Source of the DNA: Volvox africanus
Lineage: Eukaryota > Chlorophyta > Chlorophyceae > Chlamydomonadales > Volvocaceae
Direction of reading: 5' to 3'
DNA: 64,000 bases
Assembly (NCBI GenBank): GCA_030268105.1
Contig: BSDZ01000020.1
Coordinates: 2,496,001-2,560,000 of the forward strand
Shown here: positions 53,601 through 64,000 of the stretch, piece by piece
How the letters are laid out: every line of letters begins with the position of its first letter
Position numbering within the stretch: position 1 is the stretch's first letter
Notes under the pieces: model-generated
Told to the model about the DNA's origin: nothing
The model's input: the letters and a program-made list of their open reading frames with translations, nothing else
The model's database searches: none
Program-made: the position numbers and the translations under genes

Positions 53601-54685
53601 CCCTTGCGAATCATGCGAACTGCTGCTTTCCTGCCAACAACTTCAGGTTCAGTGTGCTGACAGATAGCAGTGGTTGCATAATTAAAGCAAGGCGCAGGTG
53701 TCATCTGATCTGGTGGCTGTCCGGCAGTAGTAAAGGGTACCTTGCAGACTAGATTCCCCTTGCGCAGGCGCAAAGATTTAGCCTCATAGTCAAGGACAGC
53801 CCCATACTGTGCTAGCGTGGAAGAACCCAAGATATACGTGGCAGCGTCAGTTAGCTCAGGCAACACGTATGGGCGGACATTTAACCTTAAAGGACCTGCA
53901 GATAGACGAAGATTAACCTGCCCCAAGATAGCCTGCTTACCCCTATCAGCAAGGGTAACTTCTGACCAGGAGCATGGGCTAGGTTTCAGGCCAAGCTGCG
54001 TAACCACTGAAGCCGAAATGAAATCATCACTGGCTCCAGAGTCGGCTAGGGCGGTGAACGTACGACCTGCCGTACTTACGGTGATCAGAGGTACGCCAGC
54101 ACCTATCAGGGCAGCAGCTTTAGGCAAGCAGAGAACTGAAATACAGGGTTCAGTCTCAGGCAAGCCCTCCTGAACCGATTTAGGAGCAGCAAACCAGACG
54201 TCAACAGAGTATGGGCTTCCAGGGAGTTGAACAACCTCACCTGCCATATCAAGGCTATGGAAAAGAGCCGTCCCTGGATTAAACCTTAAGACCCGTTGCA
54301 TTCCCGACAGAAAAGAAGGGTTGCGTCGGGACACATACTCAGGCAGCAAGATGCATGCTGAGGTATCAGGGTGTTGACGTTTGCATGCCCTAAAGAGAGC
54401 GAATTGCTTCTGTAGCTCGCAGAGTGAAGAGGGAGTGAACAAGATAGTATGCCCACCCAAGTTAGCGGAGGATAGGGGGCGACCTTGAGGCTCAAACAGA
54501 TTACAAAAGCCATCAAAGCCGGCACGGACAGTTCGTGCATCAAAAGAAAAACGTCTCCCTATCACCTGCTCCACTTGGTTTAAAACAGAGGGCAAAAGAG
54601 CCCGTACTGCACGGCACTTTGCTACCATCTGGCCCACAGCAAAGACCCCAGGTGGTGATCCCTCTATACCAGCCTGGGCAAGTTC
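50615..54685 (-). CDS. pol: B3 pol, intact
   Basis: Same length and domains as B2 pol. It differs by a few substitutions (for example NQRQ for NRRQ before the RNase H end, and KSFVS for ESFVS in integrase). Open through the chromodomain to TGA. Confidence 0.92.
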   Translation of the reverse strand, partial: ELAQAGIEGSPPGVFAVGQMVAKCRAVRALLPSVLNQVEQVIGRRFSFDARTVRAGFDGFCNLFEPQGRPLSSANLGGHTILFTPSSLCELQKQFALFRACKRQHPDTSACILLPEYVSRRNPSFLSGMQRVLRFNPGTALFHSLDMAGEVVQLPGSPYSVDVWFAAPKSVQEGLPETEPCISVLCLPKAAALIGAGVPLITVSTAGRTFTALADSGASDDFISASVVTQLGLKPSPCSWSEVTLADRGKQAILGQVNLRLSAGPLRLNVRPYVLPELTDAATYILGSSTLAQYGAVLDYEAKSLRLRKGNLVCKVPFTTAGQPPDQMTPAPCFNYATTAICQHTEPEVVGRKAAVRMIRKGAHALLVRPKLYLNATSIPADATDPELEALLQEYADIFQEVPGKPPMRPVDHTIPLVPGAVPVSRPMYRLSPLELDEVKRQVTELLKKGMIRPSTSPYSAPILFVGKKDGTLRMCIDYRGLNAATVKNRYPLPRVDDLLDKLKDSAFFSSIDLQQGYNQIRIAESDIPKTAFRTPFGHFEYTVLSFGLTNAPATFQAVMDRIFRPYIDKFVICYLDDILVFSKTREEHIQHLRLVFEVLRREQLYAKRSKCHWAQPQVEYLGHIVSQGGIRMDPRKTAVVRDWPVPSNLQELRKFLGLTNYFRKFIERYSVIAAPLTNLTRKGAFSSPEAWTPACQEAFDALKRAISDDILLHFPDYSLPFRVEVITDASIHGTGAVLLQQGRPIAYTSKKFSGAETRYTTGEQEFLAVLHALKEWRCYLEGRPFALKTDHKPLTFLQGVPSLNQRQARWMEYLARFNFDWEYLSGSLNIADALSRHPSLHAAILAVSTRSRSQAKPNFVPSDFTKRLKQAYAADPWFTIHNNTGHLVQEHGLWIRSEGSHRQIVVPNDDSLRRELLSRFHDGPLAGHPGCTRLLELLRRQFWWPRMAKDTENYVLCCDLCQRNKAQSGKAHGHLQPLPIPDAPWESVSMDFIVALPKTEGGYDAVLVLVDRFTKMVHLAPTTSSCTAEQTARLFFDNVVRLHGVPKSVVSDRGTQFASKFWGALGTLVGMRVNLSTAYHPQSDGQTERVNRVLGDMLRNFAGRTPTAWDTYLAAAEFAINNATNRSIGNSPFFLNYGFNPALPVWRELDVNVPAAKTFAKSFVSRLTDAKACLEAAQQRAMDYYNKSKKDVTFTKGQLVMLSTKNLRSLADGSRKLLPRFVGPYPVVRMVGSVAVELQLPSDLRIHPTFHVSLVRPYRGTLPEANDSIPPVTEANPSTWLSGKQTLYAVERILDYRARRVGKGRRKRNVHEYLVKWSGYSSEHNSWEPARNFTPDMKPLLDEARLRAQSKDGPL

Positions 54686-54688
54686 CTA
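54647..54688 (-). promoter_or_regulatory. B3 readthrough element
   Basis: TAG at 54686-54688, spacer and stem as in B2. Confidence 0.72.
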
Positions 54689-55757
54689 GTGGTCCTTACC
54701 CTTATTTTTCTCCGCCCCCAGCATTGGGCAGGAGTCAACCCTATGTTGGTCGGAACCGCAACGGAGGCACATCCCATGTTGTTTACGGAAATGGAACTCC
54801 CGTCTAGTACATTTGAATGTGGTTAAATATTCCGCTAGGTTCTGCTTGGGCCCCTTCTTCTGCACGTGGCCCCCTTTTGGGGCCAAGTGCCTCCCCTGCT
54901 GTCCGCCGCCCCTCTTAGACTTACCGGCGCCCTTAACCTGCCGCGGCTGATCCTCGTGCCCGGTGATGCCTGGACGAACGGATGCAGCCCGCGGTTTTTT
55001 GGTCGGGGGCGCCGGGGTCTCCTCGTCAGGGTCGTCGCAGGCCATGTCCTCGTCCTCATGTCCAGTATGAGGAGGCCCAGGTTGCCTGGAACAGGTGCCC
55101 GCAACAGCAGCACAAGTTGTTGCGGCAGCAGCGGGAGCCATCCCAGGAATATCCACGGCACCAGGTGTCAAATGGTTTGACACTACAGCAGGGCCATGAA
55201 CATAAAAAGGGGATGGGGCATAAATAGGTGATGTAGGTGCCTCAGGGGATGCTGTGCCGCCTTGCCTGGGAATAGGTGAAGGCTGGTTCGGAAGGTCGAT
55301 ACCGCCTGCCACAGCAGCATTTGGTGGCTGTGTCAACCTAGAGAGCCATTCCCACCTATTCGCTTGGCTAGCATTAGCAGCAATCCGGCCAACAAACTGA
55401 AAGGTGTTGGCAGCAAGAGCCGAGACAGCATTCGCTAAGTTCGAGGCTTGCATATTGTATGCCTGAAAGCCTAACAGATCGAACTGCGAGTGACTGTTCT
55501 GGCGAAAGGCAAAGCAAAGGCAAGGACCAGGGCCTACCCAACGCTTGGATGCCTTCGATGAACTTCAAAAATTTTGAAGTCCGCGCGTGAAGTTGATTTG
55601 CGATGGATCGGAGTGACTGGGCAGAGGTGCAGCTCCGAAGGGTCTGAGGTGTTGACACGGTGGTAGCCGCAGCGAAAATGGCGGCGCTCAGCTCCTCAGG
55701 CAATGTCTCCATGTCCAGAGGGATGTCGGCAGGAGGAAGATCGTGGTCGATGTCCAT
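54686..55757 (-). CDS. gag: B3 gag, exitron-spliced form
   Basis: 255-residue main frame with junctions at 55048/55049 and 55657/55658, the same as B2. Confidence 0.85.
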
Positions 55758-55904
55758 TTATAAAAGGGCAGCTTGAGTGGCTTGAGCGCGTTGCGCGGTT
55801 AGAGTGGCTTGAGCAGTTACCACAGAAAGACTTGAGAAGGCTTGAACGATTTCAGCGGAAGACTTGACGAGACATCCCAGGGAGGAACGGTCTCGATACC
55901 AGCT

Positions 55905-56327
55905 TGTTGTATATGGTACCCACGAAGGGTGGTATCAAAAGATACCGGTTGTTGTGCCAGAGCCCGATTAAGTAGAGCCGCCGACTAGGTCGTACTTGAG
56001 AGACCATAAGGCCTCGAACCGGGCGTGACCTTCAGAAGTCACCACTACAACCGGAGATTCAGTGAACCAGGAACCAGATGTTCCACCATTTACCATTCAG
56101 GCGGTAAATGGCCCATTCCATACAGGTTATGGAGTAACCGACAGGTTCGGATGTTTCAGGAAGTCGGTTAGTATTGGTCGTCGACAGCCGAGACCAAATC
56201 CACAAATCGAATGCCAGATGGAAACATGAAACAGTTAATATGATAATTAAATATATTATATTATAAAATAATAAACAGATAATTATTATATCTTAATGAA
56301 TTACCGAAATGCATTAAGGATACAACA
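55905..56327 (-). repeat. LTR shared by B3 and B4
   Basis: 423 bp. On its right it joins directly to GTTGGAGGGCACTGG inside B4 pol, with no polypurine tract. Confidence 0.92.
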
Positions 56328-58274
56328 GTTGGAGGGCACTGGCCAATCCCGAACAACAGCAGTTTTCCGGGGGTCCATCTGTATGCCACCCTGAGACACT
56401 ATATGCCCCAGATACTCCACCTGTGGTTGCGCCCAGTGGCACTTAGAACGCTTAGCATACAGCTGCTCACGCCGCAGAACCTCAAAGACCAGGCGGAGGT
56501 GTTGTACGTGCTCCTCACGGGTCTTTGAAAACACCAGGATATCGTCCAGATAACAGATGACGAATTTGTCGATGTATGGCCTGAAGATGCGGTCCATGAC
56601 GGCTTGGAACGTTGCAGGGGCGTTCGTCAGTCCGAAACTAAGGACGGTATATTCAAAATGGCCAAACGGCGTACGGAAAGCCGTTTTAGGGATGTCAGAT
56701 TCTGCTATACGAATCTGATTATACCCCTGCTGGAGGTCAATAGAGCTAAAGAATGCAGAATCTTTTAGCTTATCCAGCAGATCATCGACACGTGGGAGGG
56801 GGTAACGGTTCTTAACTGTTGCGGCATTTAACCCCCTATAGTCAATGCACATTCTCAGAGTCCCATCCTTCTTTCCCACAAACAGAATAGGGGCGGAGTA
56901 TGGGGATGTGCTTGGCCGTATCATACCTTTTTTCAGCAGCTCAGTAACCTGTCATTTGACCTCGTCCAGCTCCAAGGGGCTTAGCCGATACATGGGGCGG
57001 GAAACGGGTACTGCACCAGGCACCAAAGGTATGGTGTGATCCACAGGCCGCATTGGAGGCTTACCAGGGACCTCCTGGAATATATCTGCATATTCCTGTA
57101 ACAGGGCCTCAAGCTCAGGGTCAGTGGCATCAGCTGGGATAGAAGTTGCATTCAGGTGCAACTTGGGCCGTACTAGTAAAGCATGGGCCCCCTTGCGAAT
57201 CATGCGAACTGCTGCTTTTCTGCCAACAACTTCAGGTTCAGTGTGCTGACAGATAGCAGTGGTTGCATAATTAAAGCAAGGCGCAGGTGTCATCTGATCT
57301 GGTGGCTGTCCGGCAGTAGTAAAGGGTACCTTGCAGACTAGATTCCCCTTGCGCAGGCGCAAAGATTTAGCCTCATAGTCAAGGACAGCCCCATACTGTG
57401 CTAGCGTGGAAGAACCCAAGATATACGTGGCAGCGTCAGTTAGCTCAGGCAACACGTATGGGCGGACATTTAACCTTAAAGGACCTGCAGATAGACGAAG
57501 ATTTACCTGCCCCAAGATAGCCTGCTTACCCCCATCAGCAAGGGTAACTTCTGACCAGGAGCATGGGCTAGGTTTCAGGCCAAGCTGCGTAACCACTGAT
57601 GCCGAAATGAAATCATCACTGGCTCCAGAGTCGGCTAGGGCGGTGAACGTACGACCTGCCGTACTTACGGTGATCAGAGGTACGCCAGCACCTATCAGGG
57701 CAGCAGCTTTAGGCAAGCAGAGAACTGAAATACAGGGTTCAGTCTCAGGCAAGCCCTCCTGAACCGATTTAGGAGCAGCAAACCAGACGTCAACAGAGTA
57801 TGGGCTTCCAGGGAGTTGAACAACCTCACCTGCCATATCAAGGCTATGGAAAAGAGCCGTCCCTGGATTAAACCTTAAGACCCGTTGCATTCCCGACAGA
57901 AAAGAAGGGTTGCGTCGGGACACATACTCAGGCAGCAAGATGCATGCTGAGGTATCAGGGTGTTGACGTTTGCATGCCCTAAAGAGAGCTAATTGCTTCT
58001 GTAGCTCGCAGAGTGAAGAGGGAGTGAACAAGATAGTATGCCCACCCAAGTTAGCGGAGGATAGGGGGCGACCTTGAGGCTCAAACAGATTACAAAAGCC
58101 ATCAAAGCCGGGACGGACAGTTCGTGCATCAAAAGAAAAACGTCTCCCTATCACCTGCTCCACTTGGTTTAAAACAGAGGGCAAAAGAGCCCGTACTGCA
58201 CGGCACTTTGCTACCATCTGGCCCACAGCAAAGACCCCAGGTGGTGATCCCTCTATACCAACCTGGGCAAGTTC
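56328..58274 (-). pseudogene. pol: B4 pol remnant with nonsense codon
   Basis: MTase-like region, protease and RT only. A TGA at 56952-56954 follows ELDEVK, where intact copies have CGA (Arg). The frame is open again to 56328, where it runs into the LTR. YLDD is present but downstream of the stop. Confidence 0.9.
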
Positions 58275-58277
58275 CTA
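58236..58277 (-). promoter_or_regulatory. B4 readthrough element
   Basis: TAG at 58275-58277 with stem CCCAGGT/ACCTGGG as in B1. Confidence 0.72.
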
Positions 58278-60308
58278 GTGGTCCTTACCCTTATTTTTCT
58301 CCGCCCCTAGCATTGGGCAGGAGTCAACCCTATGTTGGTCGGAACCGCAACGGAGGCACATCCCATGTTGTTTACGAAAATGGAACTCCCGTCTAGTACA
58401 TTTGAATGTGGTTAAATATTCCGCTAGGTTCTGCTTGGGCCCCTTCTTCTGCACGTGGCCCCCTTTTGGGGCCAAGTGCCTCCCCTGCTGTCCGCCGCCC
58501 CTCTTAGACTTACCGGCGCCCTTAACCTGCCGCGGCTGATCCTCGTGCCCGGTGATGCCTGGACGAACGGATGCAGCCCGCGGTTTTTTGGTCGGGGGCG
58601 CCGGGGTCTCCTCGTCAGGGTCGTCGCAGGCCATATCCTGTACCGACAGCATGTTCATTTTGGGACGGGCCAGTTTGTCAGATTCCCGTCGGGCCAGTAA
58701 CCTAAGTTCAGCTCCCAGGGAGAACTGAACCAAGTCTGTATATGACTTAAAGGTTTTACCCGACAGGTCAGTTGCACAGTCCCCACTAAGGTCGGATGAG
58801 AGGCCCTGCTGAAACCAAAACACACGCTCACTATCAGACAGGTCCGCAATGGGCGTGACAAGAGCCTCAAAGCGGCTCTGATAGGCAGAGACAGTTTCTC
58901 CAGGGCGCATGCGATATTTGCCAGCATTTAATTTCAGGCGTGCCTCAGTGTCACGTGACTGGACCTGGGGTGCAAAACGGACAAGCAGTGCTTCTAGCAG
59001 TTCCTCAGATGTATAAGAATCCCTTGCGTTAGTCCATTGATCGTGCCATAATCTTGCCGCGCCTTCAAAGGCAGTGGCCAAGAAAAGACGGCGCGTAGAG
59101 TCCTGTTGACCCCCACGGGCTGTGGCAAAGTAGTTCCTAACATTACGGACAAAGGCCCGTGTTAGAGGCGCAGCAACTCGTCCTAAATCAGAAAGCTTAA
59201 CATCCATAGGGATATTCAGCTTAGGCACTGCGATCGCTATTTTTATCACCTCATCCTCATGTCCAGTATGAGGAGGCCCAGGTGGCCTGGCAGAGGTGCC
59301 CGCAACAGCAGCACAAGTTGTTGCGGCAGCAGCGGGAGCCATCCCAGGAATATCCACGGCACCAGGTGTCAAATGGTTTGACACTACAGCAGGGCCATGA
59401 ACATAAAAAGGGGATGGGGCATAAATAGGTGATGTAGGTGCCTCAGGGGATGCTGTGCCGCCTTGCCTGGGAATAGGTGAAGGCTGGTTCGGAAGGTCGA
59501 TACCACCTGCCACAGCAGCATTTGGTGGCTGTGTCAACCTAGAGAGCCATTCCCACCTATTCGCTTGGCTAGCATTAGCAGCAATCCGGCCAACAAACTG
59601 AAAGGTGTTGGCAGCAAGAGCCGAGACAGCATTCGCTAAGTTCGAGGCTTGCATATTGTATGCCTGAAAGCCTAACAGATCGAACTGCGAGTGACTGTTC
59701 TGGCGAAAGGCAAAGCAAAGGCAAGGACCAGGGCCTACCCAACGCTTGGATGCCTTCGATGAACTTCAAAAATTTTGAAGTCCGCGCATGAAGTTGATTT
59801 GCGATGGATCGGAGTGACTGGGCAGAAGTGCCGCTCCGACGGGTCTGAGGTGTTGACACTGCAGAAGCACTCACGGTGGTTGGAACAAACACAATACCTT
59901 TCAAGTAATAGAGATATATATGTATTAGTGAAAGCCGAAGTGAATTCACGAAGTCGACTCCTCGTTGGATTCAATGCGAAGGTTAGTACCCGCAACTACA
60001 GGGATTCCTCAGCAAAACTGCAATACAAGTTCTAGATAGAAAGCAGTGTTGCAGGAAGATATTACCTAACAGAGAAGGCAGAATTGTCTAGGTCGCGAGC
60101 CACGTTGACCGCGACTAACTTAGAGATTGACTTTAACAGAAAGCACAGCCAAACTCACAGAGAGCAGGTTCTAAGTGTCACTAGACTAATTTCGTGAATA
60201 TTACAGACCGGTGGTAGCCGCAGCGAAAATGGCGGCGCTCAGCTCCTCAGGCAATGTCTCCATGTCCAGAGGGATGTCGGCAGGAGGAAGATCGTGGTCG
60301 ATGTCCAT
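58275..60308 (-). CDS. gag: B4 gag, unspliced form
   Basis: 459-residue main frame matching B1, with exitron 58638-59249 and leader intron 59859-60208 in place. Capsid-like core and zinc knuckle are intact, so this is a Gag donor without a working Pol. Confidence 0.85.
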
Positions 60309-60455
60309 TTATAAAAGGGCAGCTTGAGTGGCTTGAGCGCGTTGCGCGGTTAGAGTGGCTTGAGCAGTTACCACAGAAAGACTTGAGAAGGCTTGAACGA
60401 TTTCAGCGGAAGACTTGACGAGACATCCCAGGGAGGAACGGTCTCGATACCAGCT

Positions 60456-60878
60456 TGTTGTATATGGTACCCACGAAGGGTGGTATCAAAAGATACCGGT
60501 TGTTGTGCCAGAGCCCGATTAAGTAGAGCCGCCGACTAGGTCGTACTTGAGAGACCATAAGGCCTCGAACCGGGCGTGACCTTCAGAAGTCACCACTACA
60601 ACCGGAGATTCAGTGAACCAGGAACCAGATGTTCCACCATTTACCATTCAGGCGGTAAATGGCCCATTCCATACAGGTTATGGAGTAACCGACAGGTTCG
60701 GATGTTTCAGGAAGTCGGTTAGTATTGGTCGTCGACAGCCGAGACCAAATCCACAAATCGAATGCCAGATGGAAACATGAAACAGTTAATATGATAATTA
60801 AATATATTATATTATAAAATAATAAACAGATAATTATTATATCTTAATGAATTACCGAAATGCATTAAGGATACAACA
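60456..60878 (-). repeat. LTR shared by B4 and B5
   Basis: 423 bp, again joined to GTTGGAGGGCACTGG on its right. Confidence 0.92.
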
Positions 60879-62825
60879 GTTGGAGGGCACTGGCCAATCC
60901 CGAACAACAGCAGTTTTCCGGGGGTCCATCTGTATGCCACCCTGAGACACTATATGCCCCAGATACTCCACCTGTGGTTGCGCCCAGTGGCACTTAGAAC
61001 GCTTAGCATACAGCTGCTCACGCCGCAGAACCTCAAAGACCAGGCGGAGGTGTTGTACGTGCTCCTCACGGGTCTTTGAAAACACCAGGATATCGTCCAG
61101 ATAACAGATGACGAATTTGTCGATGTATGGCCTGAAGATGCGGTCCATGACGGCTTGGAACGTTGCAGGGGCGTTCGTCAGTCCGAAACTAAGGACGGTA
61201 TATTCAAAATGGCCAAACGGCGTACGGAAAGCCGTTTTAGGGATGTCAGATTCTGCTATACGAATCTGATTATACCCCTGCTGGAGGTCAATAGAGCTAA
61301 AGAATGCAGAATCTTTTAGCTTATCCAGCAGATCATCGACACGTGGGAGGGGGTAACGGTTCTTAACTGTTGCGGCATTTAACCCCCTATAGTCAATGCA
61401 CATTCTCAGAGTCCCATCCTTCTTTCCCACAAACAGAATAGGGGCGGAGTATGGGGATGTGCTTGGCCGTATCATACCTTTTTTCAGCAGCTCAGTAACC
61501 TGTCATTTGACCTCGTCCAGCTCCAAGGGGCTTAGCCGATACATGGGGCGGGAAACGGGTACTGCACCAGGCACCAAAGGTATGGTGTGATCCACAGGCC
61601 GCATTGGAGGCTTACCAGGGACCTCCTGGAATATATCTGCATATTCCTGTAACAGGGCCTCAAGCTCAGGGTCAGTGGCATCAGCTGGGATAGAAGTTGC
61701 ATTCAGGTGCAACTTGGGCCGTACTAGTAAAGCATGGGCCCCCTTGCGAATCATGCGAACTGCTGCTTTTCTGCCAACAACTTCAGGTTCAGTGTGCTGA
61801 CAGATAGCAGTGGTTGCATAATTAAAGCAAGGCGCAGGTGTCATCTGATCTGGTGGCTGTCCGGCAGTAGTAAAGGGTACCTTGCAGACTAGATTCCCCT
61901 TGCGCAGGCGCAAAGATTTAGCCTCATAGTCAAGGACAGCCCCATACTGTGCTAGCGTGGAAGAACCCAAGATATACGTGGCAGCGTCAGTTAGCTCAGG
62001 CAACACGTATGGGCGGACATTTAACCTTAAAGGACCTGCAGATAGACGAAGATTTACCTGCCCCAAGATAGCCTGCTTACCCCCATCAGCAAGGGTAACT
62101 TCTGACCAGGAGCATGGGCTAGGTTTCAGGCCAAGCTGCGTAACCACTGAAGCCGAAATGAAATCATCACTGGCTCCAGAGTCGGCTAGGGCGGTGAACG
62201 TACGACCTGCCGTACTTACGGTGATCAGAGGTACGCCAGCACCTATCAGGGCAGCAGCTTTAGGCAAGCAGAGAACTGAAATACAGGGTTCAGTCTCAGG
62301 CAAGCCCTCCTGAACCGATTTAGGAGCAGCAAACCAGACGTCAACAGAGTATGGGCTTCCAGGGAGTTGAACAACCTCACCTGCCATATCAAGGCTATGG
62401 AAAAGAGCCGTCCCTGGATTAAACCTTAAGACCCGTTGCATTCCCGACAGAAAAGAAGGGTTGCGTCGGGACACATACTCAGGCAGCAAGATGCATGCTG
62501 AGGTATCAGGGTGTTGACGTTTGCATGCCCTAAAGAGAGCGAATTGCTTCTGTAGCTCGCAGAGTGAAGAGGGAGTGAACAAGATAGTATGCCCACCCAA
62601 GTTAGCGGAGGATAGGGGGCGACCTTGAGGCTCAAACAGATTACAAAAGCCATCAAAGCCGGCACGGACAGTTCGTGCATCAAAAGAAAAACGTCTCCCT
62701 ATCACCTGCTCCACTTGGTTTAAAACAGAGGGCAAAAGAGCCCGTACTGCACGGCACTTTGCTACCATCTGGCCCACAGCAAAGACCCCAGGTGGTGATC
62801 CCTCTATACCAGCCTGGGCAAGTTC
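60879..62825 (-). pseudogene. pol: B5 pol remnant
   Basis: Same content as B4: MTase-like region, protease and RT, TGA at 61503-61505, and truncation at the LTR. Confidence 0.9.
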
Positions 62826-62828
62826 CTA
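62787..62828 (-). promoter_or_regulatory. B5 readthrough element
   Basis: TAG at 62826-62828, stem as in B2/B3. Confidence 0.7.
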
Positions 62829-63897
62829 GTGGTCCTTACCCTTATTTTTCTCCGCCCCCAGCATTGGGCAGGAGTCAACCCTATGTTGGTCGGAACCGCA
62901 ACGGAGGCACATCCCATGTTGTTTACGGAAATGGAACTCCCGTCTAGTACATTTGAATGTGGTTAAATATTCCGCTAGGTTCTGCTTGGGCCCCTTCTTC
63001 TGCACGTGGCCCCCTTTTGGGGCCAAGTGCCTCCCCTGCTGTCCGCCGCCCCTCTTAGACTTACCGGCGCCCTTAACCTGCCGCGGCTGATCCTCGTGCC
63101 CGGTGATGCCTGGACGAACGGATGCAGCCCGCGGTTTTTTGGTCGGGGGCGCCGGGGTCTCCTCGTCAGGGTCGTCGCAGGCCATGTCCTCGTCCTCATG
63201 TCCAGTATGAGGAGGCCCAGGTTGCCTGGAACAGGTGCCCGCAACAGCAGCACAAGTTGTTGCGGCAGCAGCGGGAGCCATCCCAGGAATATCCACGGCA
63301 CCAGGTGTCAAATGGTTTGACACTACAGCAGGGCCATGAACATAAAAAGGGGATGGGGCATAAATAGGTGATGTAGGTGCCTCAGGGGATGCTGTGCCGC
63401 CTTGCCTGGGAATAGGTGAAGGCTGGTTCGGAAGGTCGATACCGCCTGCCACAGCAGCATTTGGTGGCTGTGTCAACCTAGAGAGCCATTCCCACCTATT
63501 CGCTTGGCTAGCATTAGCAGCAATCCGGCCAACAAACTGAAAGGTGTTGGCAGCAAGAGCCGAGACAGCATTCGCTAAGTTCGAGGCTTGCATATTGTAT
63601 GCCTGAAAGCCTAACAGATCGAACTGCGAGTGACTGTTCTGGCGAAAGGCAAAGCAAAGGCAAGGACCAGGGCCTACCCAACGCTTGGATGCCTTCGATG
63701 AACTTCAAAAATTTTGAAGTCCGCGCGTGAAGTTGATTTGCGATGGATCGGAGTGACTGGGCAGAGGTGCAGCTCCGAAGGGTCTGAGGTGTTGACACGG
63801 TGGTAGCCGCAGCGAAAATGGCGGCGCTCAGCTCCTCAGGCAATGTCTCCATGTCCAGAGGGATGTCGGCAGGAGGAAGATCGTGGTCGATGTCCAT
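62826..63897 (-). CDS. gag: B5 gag, exitron-spliced form
   Basis: 255-residue main frame with junctions at 63188/63189 and 63797/63798, as in B2 and B3. Confidence 0.85.
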
Positions 63898-64000
63898 TTA
63901 TAAAAGGGCAGCTTGAGTGGCTTGAGCGCGTTGCGCGGTTAGAGTGGCTTGAGCAGTTACCACAGAAAGACTTGAGAAGGCTTGAACGATTTCAGCGGAA

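Larger units (their letters stand above)
50123..56327 (-). mobile_element. B3: second tandem unit, spliced form, complete pol
   Basis: Period from B2 is exactly 5,782 bp and the sequence is nearly identical to B2, pointing to recent tandem duplication through LTR recombination. Confidence 0.92.
55905..60878 (-). mobile_element. B4: tandem unit, unspliced form, 3' half of pol deleted
   Basis: Unit length 4,551 bp to the next LTR. It retains both introns like B1, but has lost 2,193 bp between the RT end and the 3' LTR: RNase H, integrase, chromodomain and polypurine tract. Confidence 0.92.
60456..64000 (-). mobile_element. B5: tandem unit, spliced gag, pol-deleted, runs off the window
   Basis: Carries the same deletion breakpoint and nonsense codon as B4, but the spliced gag and leader of B2/B3. 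It is therefore a recombinant of the two kinds. Confidence 0.9.

Noticed and set aside
56301..56350. Novel C-terminus NCCILNAFR of a short RT protein
   Set aside because: It is read-through of the truncated B4 pol into the LTR at the deletion junction, not a separate gene.

Overview
The window is nuclear DNA from a eukaryote with intron-rich genes. I favour a chlorophyte green alga, probably Chlamydomonadales or volvocine. The reasons are GC-rich introns full of GT and polypurine microsatellites, an interstitial telomere-like tract mixing CCCTAAAA and CCCTAAA units, and Ty3-type chromodomain retrotransposons. The taxon is an inference. Nothing in the window looks bacterial.

Positions 1-13,385 hold one complete host gene on the minus strand: a Niemann-Pick C1 (NPC1) family sterol transporter. 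I traced 27 exons whose splice phases all close, giving about 1,500 residues from signal peptide to a TGA stop at 360. Its introns carry CTG, CA, GGGGGGAA and GGGGA-type satellites and a telomere-like tract. Positions 13,386-13,846 are its 5' flank.

From 13,847 to the end the window is dominated by two related families of LTR retrotransposons, called A and B here. A block of noncoding repeat (13,847-17,279) is followed by element B1 (17,280-39,395, minus). B1 was split by A2 (18,549-33,492, plus), and the 5' LTR of A2 was itself split by A1 (19,179-26,651, minus). All three insertions keep perfect 5-bp target-site duplications (ATAAA, CGGAG, CCGGC). Between 39,396 and 42,108 lies unique sequence with an orphan exon of a Ski2-type RNA helicase and an unrecognised 206-residue ORF. 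The block of 13,847-17,279 then recurs at 42,109-44,340, followed by B2, B3, B4 and B5, which form a head-to-tail array sharing LTRs and running off the window end.

Both families encode Gag with a CCHC-like knuckle, and a Pol with a degenerate methyltransferase-like N-terminal region, protease, reverse transcriptase, RNase H, integrase and C-terminal chromodomain. In every copy gag and pol are in the same frame, separated by one TAG followed 7 nt later by a 7-bp stem with an 18-nt loop. The stem carries a compensatory base-pair change between families, which points to programmed stop-codon readthrough. B2, B3 and B5 lack exactly two segments present in B1 and B4: a 350-bp leader intron and a 612-bp in-frame gag segment. 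Both have GT-AG ends, so these copies look like reverse transcripts of spliced RNA from which the capsid region was removed as an exitron. These two observations are the best candidates for undescribed biology here.
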